NCBI GenBank assembly: GCA_029211065.1
Contig: JARGFK010000016.1
Span: forward strand, 1 to 59,018
DNA length: 59,018 bases
From: Desulfobacterales bacterium
GTDB lineage: Bacteria; Desulfobacterota; Desulfobacteria; Desulfobacterales; JARGFK01
Direction of reading: 5' to 3'
Part shown: positions 52,188-59,018 of the stretch, piece by piece
Position numbering within the stretch: position 1 is the stretch's first letter
Layout: every line of letters begins with the position of its first letter
The notes under the pieces: generated by a model
What the model was told of the DNA's origin: nothing
The model's input: only the letters and a program-made list of their open reading frames with translations
The model's database searches: none
Made by a program: the position numbers and the translations under genes

Positions 52188-53486
52188 ATGAGAATTGTCA
52201 CAACCCACAAAAACACCGACTTTGACGGGTTGGCTTCACTTGTGGCTGCAACCCTTCTTTATCCGGGAGCTGTGGCCGTACTGCCTAAAATCATCAATCC
52301 GAATATCAAGGCTTTTCTCTCGATCCATAAAGATTTGTTCAGTATCCACAGCATCGCTGAGTGTAATATGGATGCAGTGGACAGCCTGGTCATTGTCGAC
52401 ACCAACAGTTGGGGACGTCTGGACGGTTTTCAGAAGCTCCGTCAAGATGATGATCTTGAAATTATACTGTGGGATCATCATGCCGGTGAGGGGGATATCC
52501 AGGCAAGTTGGGAGTGCCGCGAAGCGGTTGGCGCTAACATCACGCTGATGCTGCGAAATATAAAAAAGGAAAAAATGCAGTTGACGCCGATGCAGGCCAC
52601 TCTTTTCCTGGCAGGACTGTATGAAGATACCGGCAACCTGTCCTTTCCGTCCGTAACAGCGGAAGATGCCTATGCGGCTGCTTACCTGCTGGAAACCGGT
52701 GCGGATCTGCATGTGCTGGGATCGCTGCTGAGGCCCGTGTATGGCCAGAAACAGAAAAATATCTTGTTCCAAATGCTGCAAACAGCAGAGCGCATCAAGG
52801 TAAACGGTTTTACCATCAGCATCAATAAACTGGAGATTGAAGGCCATGTCGGCCGCCTGTCGGTCGTTGTCAACATGTATCGTGAAATCGTTAATGTGGA
52901 TGCTGCTTTCGGCATCTTTTCCGACAAGGATCGGCATCGAAGCATCGTGATCGGCCGAAGCAATATCGAACTTTTGGATATGGGCGGGATCATGAGGGAG
53001 CTGGGCGGCGGCGGACATCCCGGCGCCGGATCGGCCATGTTGAAATCCATTGAGCCCGACGCTGTTGCGCGAATAATAAAGGATTCGATCCAGGGGCACC
53101 AGCAAACGGCTATCAAAATAAGCGATTTAATGTCTTTTCCGGTACTGTCGGTCTCATCGGAAACCAGTATGCGGGAGGTGGCATTGATTTTGCGTGAAAA
53201 GGGTTGTACGGGCGTACCGGTTGTGGATGCGGGCAGACTGGCGGGAATTATTTCCCGGCGTGATTTTCGGAAAATAAGAAAAGATGATCAGTTGACCGCA
53301 CCGGTTAAGGCATTTATGAGTAAAAAAATTATTACGACGGAACCTGCCAATAACCCGATGGAGGCGATCCGCCTGATGGTAAAACACGATATCGGCCGGC
53401 TTCCGGTGTTGGAAAACGGGCGCATCATCGGCATTATTACCCGTTCCGATGCCATGCGCTACTTCTATGATCTGTTGCCGGATTAA
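52188..53486 (+). CDS. DHH-DHHA1 phosphoesterase with two CBS domains
   Basis: A 432-residue cytoplasmic protein. Residues 1 to about 300 form a DHH phosphoesterase: TDFDG (D11, D13), WDHH (D96-H98), EDTGNL and the DHHA1 motif GGGGHPGAGSA. Two CBS domains follow: ISDLMSFPVLSVSS...GVPVVD..RLAGIISRRD (about 308-362) and VKAFMSKKIITTEP...RLPVLENGRIIGIITRSD (about 370-425). In many deltaproteobacteria this architecture continues into a CCA-adding nucleotidyltransferase; here it stops after the second CBS, making a stand-alone protein. It probably hydrolyses a small phosphodiester or nucleotide and is regulated by an adenine nucleotide through CBS. Confidence 0.9.
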   Translation: MRIVTTHKNTDFDGLASLVAATLLYPGAVAVLPKIINPNIKAFLSIHKDLFSIHSIAECNMDAVDSLVIVDTNSWGRLDGFQKLRQDDDLEIILWDHHAGEGDIQASWECREAVGANITLMLRNIKKEKMQLTPMQATLFLAGLYEDTGNLSFPSVTAEDAYAAAYLLETGADLHVLGSLLRPVYGQKQKNILFQMLQTAERIKVNGFTISINKLEIEGHVGRLSVVVNMYREIVNVDAAFGIFSDKDRHRSIVIGRSNIELLDMGGIMRELGGGGHPGAGSAMLKSIEPDAVARIIKDSIQGHQQTAIKISDLMSFPVLSVSSETSMREVALILREKGCTGVPVVDAGRLAGIISRRDFRKIRKDDQLTAPVKAFMSKKIITTEPANNPMEAIRLMVKHDIGRLPVLENGRIIGIITRSDAMRYFYDLLPD

Positions 53487-53507
53487 GCGTTGGAATGGAT
53501 GAATAGT

Positions 53508-53685
53508 CTCCCGCAGAGACGCAGAGGCGCAGTGAATGGTCGAAAATGTCGATACCTGCAACTGACGGGAGCACGCATGGCTTTCTGCTTAACTTCGGCG
53601 AAGCCCTGATGAAGGCCGGGTACTGCCCGATGTGGCAACGGCCTGGAAGAATGATATCCCCTGCGTCTCAGCGTCTCTGCGGGAG
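53508..53685. repeat. 178-bp fold-back element
   Basis: The left arm ctcccgcagagacgcagaggcgcag-like (53508-53532) is mirrored by ctgcgtctcagcgtctctgcgggag-like sequence (53661-53685), nearly perfect over 25 bp. Similar tctctgcg repeats occur in many bacterial genomes. It lies in the convergent gap downstream of the DHH-CBS gene. No gene is inside. Confidence 0.65.
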
Positions 53686-53707
53686 CATCACAACACCTGA
53701 TCTTTTC

Positions 53708-54085
53708 TCAGCCTTCCGCTTTGCTTACCTTTACCATCGCGTCATGGGGCACTTTTTTGAAAATGGTCGCGTCTCCCTCCACTGATCCAAACACATTGAC
53801 CGCGCTGGCGGCGCGGATCTCATCGGCGCGGCTGGCGGGGGTTCGACCGAAAAAAATACAAAACGCCTTCCCGGGGGGCCAGTAGGCCAACTCTCCCTTG
53901 TTGACGACATCACTGGCACCATCCGCTTCTTTTATCTCAACCGGGATGCCAAAGTAGATTTCATCACCCCAGGTGTTAGCACGGGATTCCAGGGGTAACG
54001 CCTTCCAAACGGCATCGGCGGTGGGATTTTCCTTCAGCACGGCCGTTGCGGTGATTTCACCTGCGGAAATAAGAATTTTACGCAT
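53708..54085 (-). CDS. cyclophilin-like fold protein (TM1367 type)
   Basis: A 125-residue protein of the TM1367-like cyclophilin-fold family. The conserved core is visible: ALPLESRANTWGDEIYFGIPV, VVNKGELAYWPPGKAFCIFFGRTPAS and ASAVNVFGSV. The family is not known to have the peptidyl-prolyl isomerase active site, and its function is unsettled. ATG 54085 has a strong ggagg ribosome site; the longer frame would overlap the hydrolase gene. Confidence 0.85.
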   Translation of the reverse strand: MRKILISAGEITATAVLKENPTADAVWKALPLESRANTWGDEIYFGIPVEIKEADGASDVVNKGELAYWPPGKAFCIFFGRTPASRADEIRAASAVNVFGSVEGDATIFKKVPHDAMVKVSKAEG

Positions 54086-54132
54086 GCTGCCTCCATTTAT
54101 GGATAATTTACACCTGATGTTAAAAGTTGCGT

Positions 54133-54633
54133 TCAAATCCGCTCAATTGCATCAAGCATCAAGTCCAGGGACCGATGTAAATTGTGATCGTCGTCAACTT
54201 CATGCAGCTGAATCCGCTGGGGGGCCGGCGAGCGTTGAACCAAAGCGCGAATCGAGGCAATCGGGATGACCTCATCCCTAATCCCTGCGATAATAACGGT
54301 TGGAATTGACGCCGGCACATAGAGTGATTCAAGCATCAGTTTCTGCTCTTTCGTAAAAATACTTTCATCGCGGCAGCCCACGGCAGGCGCCAGCAGAACC
54401 AGGGCGGCAATCAACTCGGGATGCATCAACGCGAACATCAGGGCCGTCAACCCGCCCAGGGAAGAACCGATGACGATCGTCGGCTCTTCAATGACCCGTT
54501 CAACAATCCGGGTCCTTGCATCTATATCCGGCGGCAGAGAAGGGATCAAACTGTCGGGATAATGGGTTTTGAGAAGCCGGGATTTGGTTCCCTGGGGGCT
54601 GCTGTCAAGTCCATGTAGAAAACATAACCGCAT
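54133..54633 (-). CDS. alpha/beta hydrolase (YqiA/UPF0227-like esterase)
   Basis: A 166-residue small alpha/beta hydrolase without a lid domain. It shows FLHGLDSSPQGTK near the N-terminus, the nucleophile elbow GSSLGG (about S57), the acid in GIRDEVIP and the histidine in DDDHNLHR. It is probably a cytoplasmic esterase or thioesterase; the substrate is unknown. It is transcribed 47 bp ahead of the cyclophilin-like gene, likely as one unit. Confidence 0.85.
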   Translation of the reverse strand: MRLCFLHGLDSSPQGTKSRLLKTHYPDSLIPSLPPDIDARTRIVERVIEEPTIVIGSSLGGLTALMFALMHPELIAALVLLAPAVGCRDESIFTKEQKLMLESLYVPASIPTVIIAGIRDEVIPIASIRALVQRSPAPQRIQLHEVDDDHNLHRSLDLMLDAIERI

Positions 54634-54673
54634 CTAAAACAGCATTGCTGCAAAGCGCAAAGTCCAGCGGGAT

Positions 54674-54889
54674 CTAATCATTGGGGAACGTATTTTCAAA
54701 CCCTTTGATGAGACCATAAATGACAAAACCGATTGTTGCCCCCACCAGCGCAAAAACAATATAAGAAATTACATTGGGCCATAAGACATACATGCGATCC
54801 AGTGTAAGGCCAAATATGCTAAGGGCGATGACAACGGCGACAATTGAAATGACAAACCATTTATAAGAATCTAATCCTAAAAACGACAT
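54674..54889 (-). CDS. small two-helix membrane protein, unknown
   Basis: A 71-residue protein with two hydrophobic helices (WFVISIVAVVIALSIFGL and VISYIVFALVGATIGFVIYGL) and short charged ends. I do not recognise a family. ATG 54889 is chosen over 54934 because ggag lies 10 nt upstream of it. It is probably co-transcribed with the hydrolase gene. Confidence 0.55.
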   Translation of the reverse strand: MSFLGLDSYKWFVISIVAVVIALSIFGLTLDRMYVLWPNVISYIVFALVGATIGFVIYGLIKGFENTFPND

Positions 54890-55048
54890 ATTACTATTAC
54901 TCCTATAAAATTGGTTTCTTGAAATAAATTTCATTACTATATATACTTTTATAAAGACTTTTAATCAACAGATTTTTATGATTTTTATAGAATTTTAGTT
55001 TCTATTTTTTACCCGGAGGGGCATCCTCGGCTTTTGCAACAACAGGGT

Positions 55049-55510
55049 TTACAATCCCTTGAACTTCATTTCAGGGTTGCTCTTTCGGATGACTGTTAAA
55101 ACTTTTTGCAGCGATTCATCGGTAATGCGGGTAAAGAGATATGCTTTTTCGCGATCCAGCCGGAATCGGATAAAACCGAAGGGAATAATTGCAAAGCGGG
55201 GTCCCTCCGCCATGCTGATGTCTCCGGCGTTGACGGTTATCTTTCTGCGAAAACTGGTCAGTTCAATCGTTCCGTCCGGATCTACCGTGATTTTATATGA
55301 GATTCCCAGAGAGAAGTACCAAGTATAAGCCAGAACAAAAGCGATCATCAGGAGCTGACCGAGCGACCAACCCGTTTTGAGCGCCTTTGAACCCAACAGA
55401 AAGACACAGACGACGGTCCATGCCGCCAGCAGGAGATAAAAAAGACCCGGGTAAAGAACAGGGGGTTCATAAATAAGATCTTTATTTTTAGCGGGTTCTT
55501 TCTTTTTCAT
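55049..55510 (-). CDS. two-helix membrane protein with PH-like C-terminal domain, unknown
   Basis: A 153-residue protein. After a charged N-terminus come two helices (LFYLLLAAWTVVCVFLLG and LLMIAFVLAYTWYFSLGI), then a beta-rich cytosolic domain (about 85-153) of the kind seen in bacterial PH-like proteins. ATG 55510 is the likely start, although its ribosome site is weak; the frame extends upstream only through the MITE-like element at 55532-55702. No function can be given. Confidence 0.6.
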   Translation of the reverse strand: MKKKEPAKNKDLIYEPPVLYPGLFYLLLAAWTVVCVFLLGSKALKTGWSLGQLLMIAFVLAYTWYFSLGISYKITVDPDGTIELTSFRRKITVNAGDISMAEGPRFAIIPFGFIRFRLDREKAYLFTRITDESLQKVLTVIRKSNPEMKFKGL

Positions 55511-55531
55511 TTCGTGGCGTGAATCATAAAA

Positions 55532-55702
55532 TGAGACCCTTGAAAAATGCTCAATTTTGTTCAATTTCAAGGAAGGCGATAATTTTAACCACCCCGACAA
55601 AAACATCGTCGGGACAGGCATCCATACACGGTGTATTTCGAGGATTAAAATTTGAGCCTGACGCCGAAATTGGGCAAAAGGGGGCGTTTTGCGATGGTCT
55701 CA
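55532..55702. mobile_element. MITE-like element, copy 2 (171 bp)
   Basis: The second copy of the element at 6751-6894, same orientation. The ends TGAGACCCTTG and CGATGGTCTCA are imperfect inverted repeats. Compared with copy 1 it has about 27 extra bp in the middle, including a small cccgac/gtcggg hairpin (about 55593-55614). It lies between the PH-like membrane protein gene and the dctM terminator. Confidence 0.65.
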
Positions 55703-55734
55703 AAAAAGCAGGCGCTCCTGTAAAGAGCGCCTGC
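55702..55734 (-). terminator. Rho-independent terminator of the TRAP operon
   Basis: A perfect 10-bp stem (gcaggcgctc/gagcgcctgc, 55708-55717 and 55725-55734) with a 7-nt loop, followed on the minus strand by TTTTTT. It lies 30 bp after the dctM stop. Confidence 0.88.
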
Positions 55735-55763
55735 CGGTATCCTACACATGACAGCGGTTAATG

Positions 55764-57080
55764 TTAACCTCTGTATAACAACCGCGGCAGGATGAGAATG
55801 ATTTCCGGAAACATCATGACCAGGGCGACCCCAATAATCTGGAGGCCGATAAATGGCGCCGATGATTTCCATATATCGGTGGTCGAAATTTCCGGCGGCG
55901 CCACGCCTTTAAGATAAAACAAAGCGTAGCCGAATGGCGGCGACAGGAACGAAACCTGAAGATTCACCGCAAACAGAACACCGAACCAAATCGGATCAAA
56001 CCCCAGTTGTCGGACGATGGGTCCAAAGATGGGAACGCACAGCATGATGATCCCGACCCAGTCGATAAAGGCTCCAAGGAAAATCAGGATAATCTGCATG
56101 ACGATAATGATACCCCAGGGGCCGAGTCCGGAGCCTAGCAGCAGGTCGGAAACAAACCGGCCGCCGCCGACCATCACATAGAGACCCACAAAAATGTTGG
56201 CGCCGAAAATGGTCCACATCACCATGGCGGTCGATTTCAAAGTGGCTTCGGCCGCTTCCACGACACCCTTCCATGTGAGTTTGCGCTGTAAGGCCGTCAG
56301 CAGAATCGCGCCGGCGGCGCCCACGCCGGCCGCCTCCGTGGGCGCGGCGATACCGGTAAAAATAGTGCCCAGAACAAGGAAGACCAGAATGGCGGGGGCG
56401 ACGATACGGCCCATCAGTCTGAGTTTGGCTCTCAATGGAATCTGATCTTCTTTGGGTACAGGCGGCCCCAAAGTTGGGTTAATGTAACAGCGGACGGTGA
56501 CATAGGTTATAAACAGTCCGGCGAGCATTAGCCCCGGTAAGATCGCGCCGGCATACAGTTGACCAATAGACGAATTATCCACCAGCCCGTAAACAATCAG
56601 CATGACGCTGGGCGGTATCAGGATGCCCAACGTTCCTCCCGCCAGGATGGAACCGCAGGCAATAAACTTATCATAGTTGCGTTTCAGCATCTGCGGCAGG
56701 GCGATAACGCCCATGGTTACTTCACTGGCGCCAATAACCCCAACCATGGCGGCCAGCATGGTGCATGCCAGAATCGTTGCCGTAGCCACGCCGCCTTTTA
56801 AAAAGCCGAACCACTGATACACCAGTTCATACAGTTCCTCGATGATGCCGGAGCGTTCAAGGACACAGGCCATGAAGATAAAGAGCGGTATCGCCGCCAG
56901 CAGATACTGCACCATCAGGCCGAATATCCGGGTGGAAACGAGATTTACGGCGGACGGACCCTGTAGGAAAGCTGTAAAAAGAATACCCACCGAACCGCAG
57001 GCAAAGGCTACCGGAAGTCCCAATGCCAGCAGGAAGAAAAGGGAGCCAAACATGGTTATGGTAATCAGTTCAATGCTCAT
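55764..57080 (-). CDS. dctM: TRAP transporter large permease subunit (DctM)
   Basis: A 438-residue, 12-helix permease of the TRAP family, which imports carboxylates with sodium. Typical segments: LALGLPVAFACGSVGI at the N-terminus, GVIALPQMLKRNYDKFIACGSILAGGTLGILIPPSVMLIVYG and GAFIDWVGIIMLCVPIFGPIVRQLGFDPIWFGVLFAVNLQ. Its start overlaps the dctQ stop (ATGA at 57077-57080). A strong terminator follows. The ligand is unknown. Confidence 0.94.
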   Translation of the reverse strand: MSIELITITMFGSLFFLLALGLPVAFACGSVGILFTAFLQGPSAVNLVSTRIFGLMVQYLLAAIPLFIFMACVLERSGIIEELYELVYQWFGFLKGGVATATILACTMLAAMVGVIGASEVTMGVIALPQMLKRNYDKFIACGSILAGGTLGILIPPSVMLIVYGLVDNSSIGQLYAGAILPGLMLAGLFITYVTVRCYINPTLGPPVPKEDQIPLRAKLRLMGRIVAPAILVFLVLGTIFTGIAAPTEAAGVGAAGAILLTALQRKLTWKGVVEAAEATLKSTAMVMWTIFGANIFVGLYVMVGGGRFVSDLLLGSGLGPWGIIIVMQIILIFLGAFIDWVGIIMLCVPIFGPIVRQLGFDPIWFGVLFAVNLQVSFLSPPFGYALFYLKGVAPPEISTTDIWKSSAPFIGLQIIGVALVMMFPEIILILPRLLYRG

Positions 57081-57628
57081 CGCGTCATTTCCCTCCCGGT
57101 GATCGCTTTGTGTAAATCCCGAATAAACCAGACAATGCCCTGCAGGAGCAGCATGAAGGCGCCGAAAGGCATCATAAATTTAACCGGATAAAAGGGCGGG
57201 GCCCAGTCCGTCAGAGACAGTTCCCCGATGACTTGGAACCCAAACAGGGTCCCACCTCCGTGCATGGTTTGTGAGCTCCAGTAAAACGTCCAGCAGGTAT
57301 ACAGCAGTACAAAGTTGAAAATAAAGTAGAAGATGGATGTGAACATATCCAGAAAGGCCTTGGTGCGTTCCTTACGGGTGGAATAAAATACATCCACCCG
57401 AACGTGGGCGCGATGATAATGGGCATAGCCGGCCGCCATCATGTACTGGATGCCGAACAGCAGCGTCATGGTCTCATGGCCCCAGTTGGTCGGCAGCCCG
57501 AAAACATAGCGCATGATCACTTCAAAGGTAATAACGGCCACGGCCAGCAGGGTCACCCCGACATTTAATTTGCCGATAAAGACGTTGGTCTTTTCAACCG
57601 CCGTCATGAATTTTTTAAGCGAGTTCAT
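57077..57628 (-). CDS. dctQ: TRAP transporter small permease subunit (DctQ)
   Basis: A 183-residue, four-helix membrane protein that partners DctM. The GVTLLAVAVITFEVIMRYVFGLPTNWGHE segment and the YMMAAGYAHYHRAHVRVDVFY turn are the family hallmarks. An ATGA overlap couples it to dctM. It is preceded by a hairpin that separates it from the binding-protein gene. Confidence 0.92.
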   Translation of the reverse strand: MNSLKKFMTAVEKTNVFIGKLNVGVTLLAVAVITFEVIMRYVFGLPTNWGHETMTLLFGIQYMMAAGYAHYHRAHVRVDVFYSTRKERTKAFLDMFTSIFYFIFNFVLLYTCWTFYWSSQTMHGGGTLFGFQVIGELSLTDWAPPFYPVKFMMPFGAFMLLLQGIVWFIRDLHKAITGREMTR

Positions 57629-57689
57629 TCGATTTCCTCACAGAATACCGCTTCGGTTCACTATCGCTTTCGTAAAAATATTACAAAAT

Positions 57690-57719
57690 GGGGGAAGGAA
57701 ATTGGTTATTCCTTCCCCC
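57690..57719 (-). promoter_or_regulatory. hairpin between dctP and dctQ
   Basis: A perfect 11-bp stem (gggggaaggaa/ttccttccccc) with an 8-nt loop, followed on the minus strand by a moderately T-rich stretch. It probably gives partial termination or protects the dctP message, so the binding protein is made in excess over the membrane subunits. Confidence 0.6.
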
Positions 57720-57729
57720 GGGCAAAGAA

Positions 57730-58869
57730 TTAGAAAACAAGTTTTTTGCCGTTCATGTCGACCATGTCTTTGTCGGTAATGTACCCCATCTTGACCGACT
57801 TCATGTATGCGAACTGGGATTTAAAGGCCTTCATGGCACGCGGGGACTTCTTGGCCCACTTGACCCACAGCTCCGGCGCAAAACGTTTGAATTTTTCGAT
57901 GTCGCTGTCTTTCAACCGGATGATTTCGACATGTTGCTCCGTCTGGAACTTTTCAAAGGCGATGATGTCGGCGGCCTGGATCGCAGTGTACATATCATAG
58001 GAGTGTTTTGCCACCATGGCTTCGATGAATATCTGCCAGTGTTTGGGGATTTTATTCCAGGTTTTCATGTTGACTTCAACGCTCATGATGTCCACGGGCT
58101 GATGCAGACACGGTGTGGACGGCGGGCCCATGATGATATACTTGGCGATTTCACCGTAGCCCAGGTTGTAGTTGATGGCCGCGCCAACGTAGTCGGAGGC
58201 GTCGATGACGCCCTTTTCAAGGGCCGGATAAACTTCGCCGCCGGGCAGAAGGACGGTGGAGACACCGGCCGCCCGGTAAATATCGGCGATGATGCCGCCC
58301 GGATAACGGATCTTTTTGCCCTTGAAATCTTCAAAAGAGCGGATCGGCACCTTGGAGTGGATCAGGTTGTCGTCATGCTGAATGGGGCCGATGTAAAACA
58401 TGTTGTGTTCACCGTACGCTTCACGGGCCAGTTCGCGACCGCCAAGGGCGCCGTGCCAGGTTTCCCACTGGTCCGGCCGGTCCATGCCGAACGGATAGGA
58501 AGACAGGAAGGTTGCCACCGGAATTTTTCCCGGCCAGTAAACATCAAAGCAGTGCATGGCGTCAAACACGCCGGCTTTTACGGCGTCGAACATTTCAAAG
58601 GTACCCACGATGGCGCCGGCCGGGAATCCTTCAAAAATAACTTTGCCGTCAGAGGCCTGGCCGACTTCCTTGCAGAATTCCTGGAACTTGACATAACCCA
58701 GGGTACCGGCATCCCATGCGGTCTGAATCTTGATCTTAATGGTATCGGCGGCCTGAACACGCATGACTGCGGGAAAACCGAGAGCACCCGCTGCAGCGCC
58801 TGCTACCGCAGCTGTTTTAAGAAAACCACGACGAGATGTTCTTTTCTCTTCACTGATTTTTTTACTCAT
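57730..58869 (-). CDS. dctP: TRAP transporter solute-binding protein (DctP)
   Basis: A 379-residue periplasmic binding protein. The N-terminus carries a twin-arginine signal (TSRRGFLK, R13-R14, then a hydrophobic run to AVMRVQA), so it would be exported folded by Tat; this is common but not universal among these proteins. The mature part has DAMHCFDVYWPGKIP, KGKKIRYPGGIIADIYRAAG and GVIDASDYVGAAINYNLGYGE, typical of the DctP family. An aggagg ribosome site precedes ATG 58869. The last 150 bp of the window upstream show no shared box; an exact promoter is not assigned. Confidence 0.93.
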   Translation of the reverse strand: MSKKISEEKRTSRRGFLKTAAVAGAAAGALGFPAVMRVQAADTIKIKIQTAWDAGTLGYVKFQEFCKEVGQASDGKVIFEGFPAGAIVGTFEMFDAVKAGVFDAMHCFDVYWPGKIPVATFLSSYPFGMDRPDQWETWHGALGGRELAREAYGEHNMFYIGPIQHDDNLIHSKVPIRSFEDFKGKKIRYPGGIIADIYRAAGVSTVLLPGGEVYPALEKGVIDASDYVGAAINYNLGYGEIAKYIIMGPPSTPCLHQPVDIMSVEVNMKTWNKIPKHWQIFIEAMVAKHSYDMYTAIQAADIIAFEKFQTEQHVEIIRLKDSDIEKFKRFAPELWVKWAKKSPRAMKAFKSQFAYMKSVKMGYITDKDMVDMNGKKLVF

Positions 58870-59018
58870 ACAATACCTCCTTCTTGGTGGAAATGGTTAA
58901 TTAGGTTTTACTGGGCACGTAATGACGCAAAACAATTTAAATAACTGGGTATGCAGTTAACTCAACCGCCCACTATATGTAGAGGGTTACCTCCAATAAT
59001 CACTTGGCGCGACACAGG

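Noticed and set aside
52236-53105. A 289-codon minus-strand open frame
   Set aside because: Antisense to the DHH-CBS gene, which has clear catalytic motifs.
57688-58944. A 418-codon plus-strand open frame
   Set aside because: It is antisense to dctP, which has a Tat signal, family motifs and a ribosome site. The antisense product looks like no known protein.

Overview
The window looks like a chromosomal catabolic island of a strictly anaerobic bacterium, most likely a sulfate-reducing Desulfobacterota (former Deltaproteobacteria). That is an inference from gene content: two tungsten/molybdenum aldehyde:ferredoxin oxidoreductases (AOR), a four-cluster Fe-S protein, an Fe-S flavoprotein, six UbiD-type decarboxylases with one UbiX, class III CoA-transferases, and many tripartite tricarboxylate (TTT) and TRAP transporters. 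I see no rRNA, tRNA, CRISPR array, transposase or transcription-factor gene.

Layout. 0.4-3.9 kb (+): a frameshifted pyruvate-kinase-C-like gene, an MFS transporter and a 548-residue UbiD, facing a class II aldolase (4.0-4.7 kb, -). 5.2-21.1 kb (+, operon A): a variant UbiD, two class III CoA-transferases, SucC, SucD, UbiX, two UbiDs, two cupins, a fifth UbiD, an ornithine-cyclodeaminase-like protein (OCD) and a class II aldolase. 27.1-21.2 kb (-, operon B): two related small exported proteins, the sixth UbiD, TctC, TctA, TctB. 30.5-27.9 kb (-): a thiamine-diphosphate (TPP) enzyme and a decayed NAD-binding dehydrogenase. 30.9-40.5 kb (+, operon C): a TctA-TctB fusion, TctC, two TPP enzymes, Fe-S protein, AOR. 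51.7-40.6 kb (-, operon D): TctC, TctA, TctB, OCD, aldolase, AOR, TPP enzyme, Fe-S flavoprotein, a shortened dihydroxyphthalate-decarboxylase-like protein and an isocitrate-lyase-superfamily protein. 52.2-55.5 kb: DHH-CBS phosphoesterase (+), then four small minus-strand genes. 58.9-55.8 kb (-): a TRAP transporter, DctP-DctQ-DctM.

The strongest unexplained signal is a 20-bp box, consensus WATAGTYAYAWWATAGCTRA, found once upstream of each of operons A, B, C and D, always pointing into the operon. At three of the four it lies exactly 18 bp downstream of a TTGACA/TTGACT hexamer, so it overlaps the -10 and start region of a sigma-70-type promoter. It contains two ATAGYTA repeats 11 bp apart. This suggests one regulon, with its regulator outside the window.

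Working model (inference): carboxylates are taken up by TTT/TRAP systems with high-affinity binding proteins; some are converted to CoA thioesters by the CoA-transferase pair using succinyl-CoA supplied by SucCD; UbiD enzymes (prenyl-FMN from UbiX) decarboxylate aromatic or conjugated acids; and TPP enzyme plus AOR pairs process 2-oxo acids through aldehydes to acids with ferredoxin reduction. The actual substrates cannot be read from the sequence. Intergenic regions hold many fold-back repeats, including a two-copy MITE-like element and a 321-bp inverted-repeat element.
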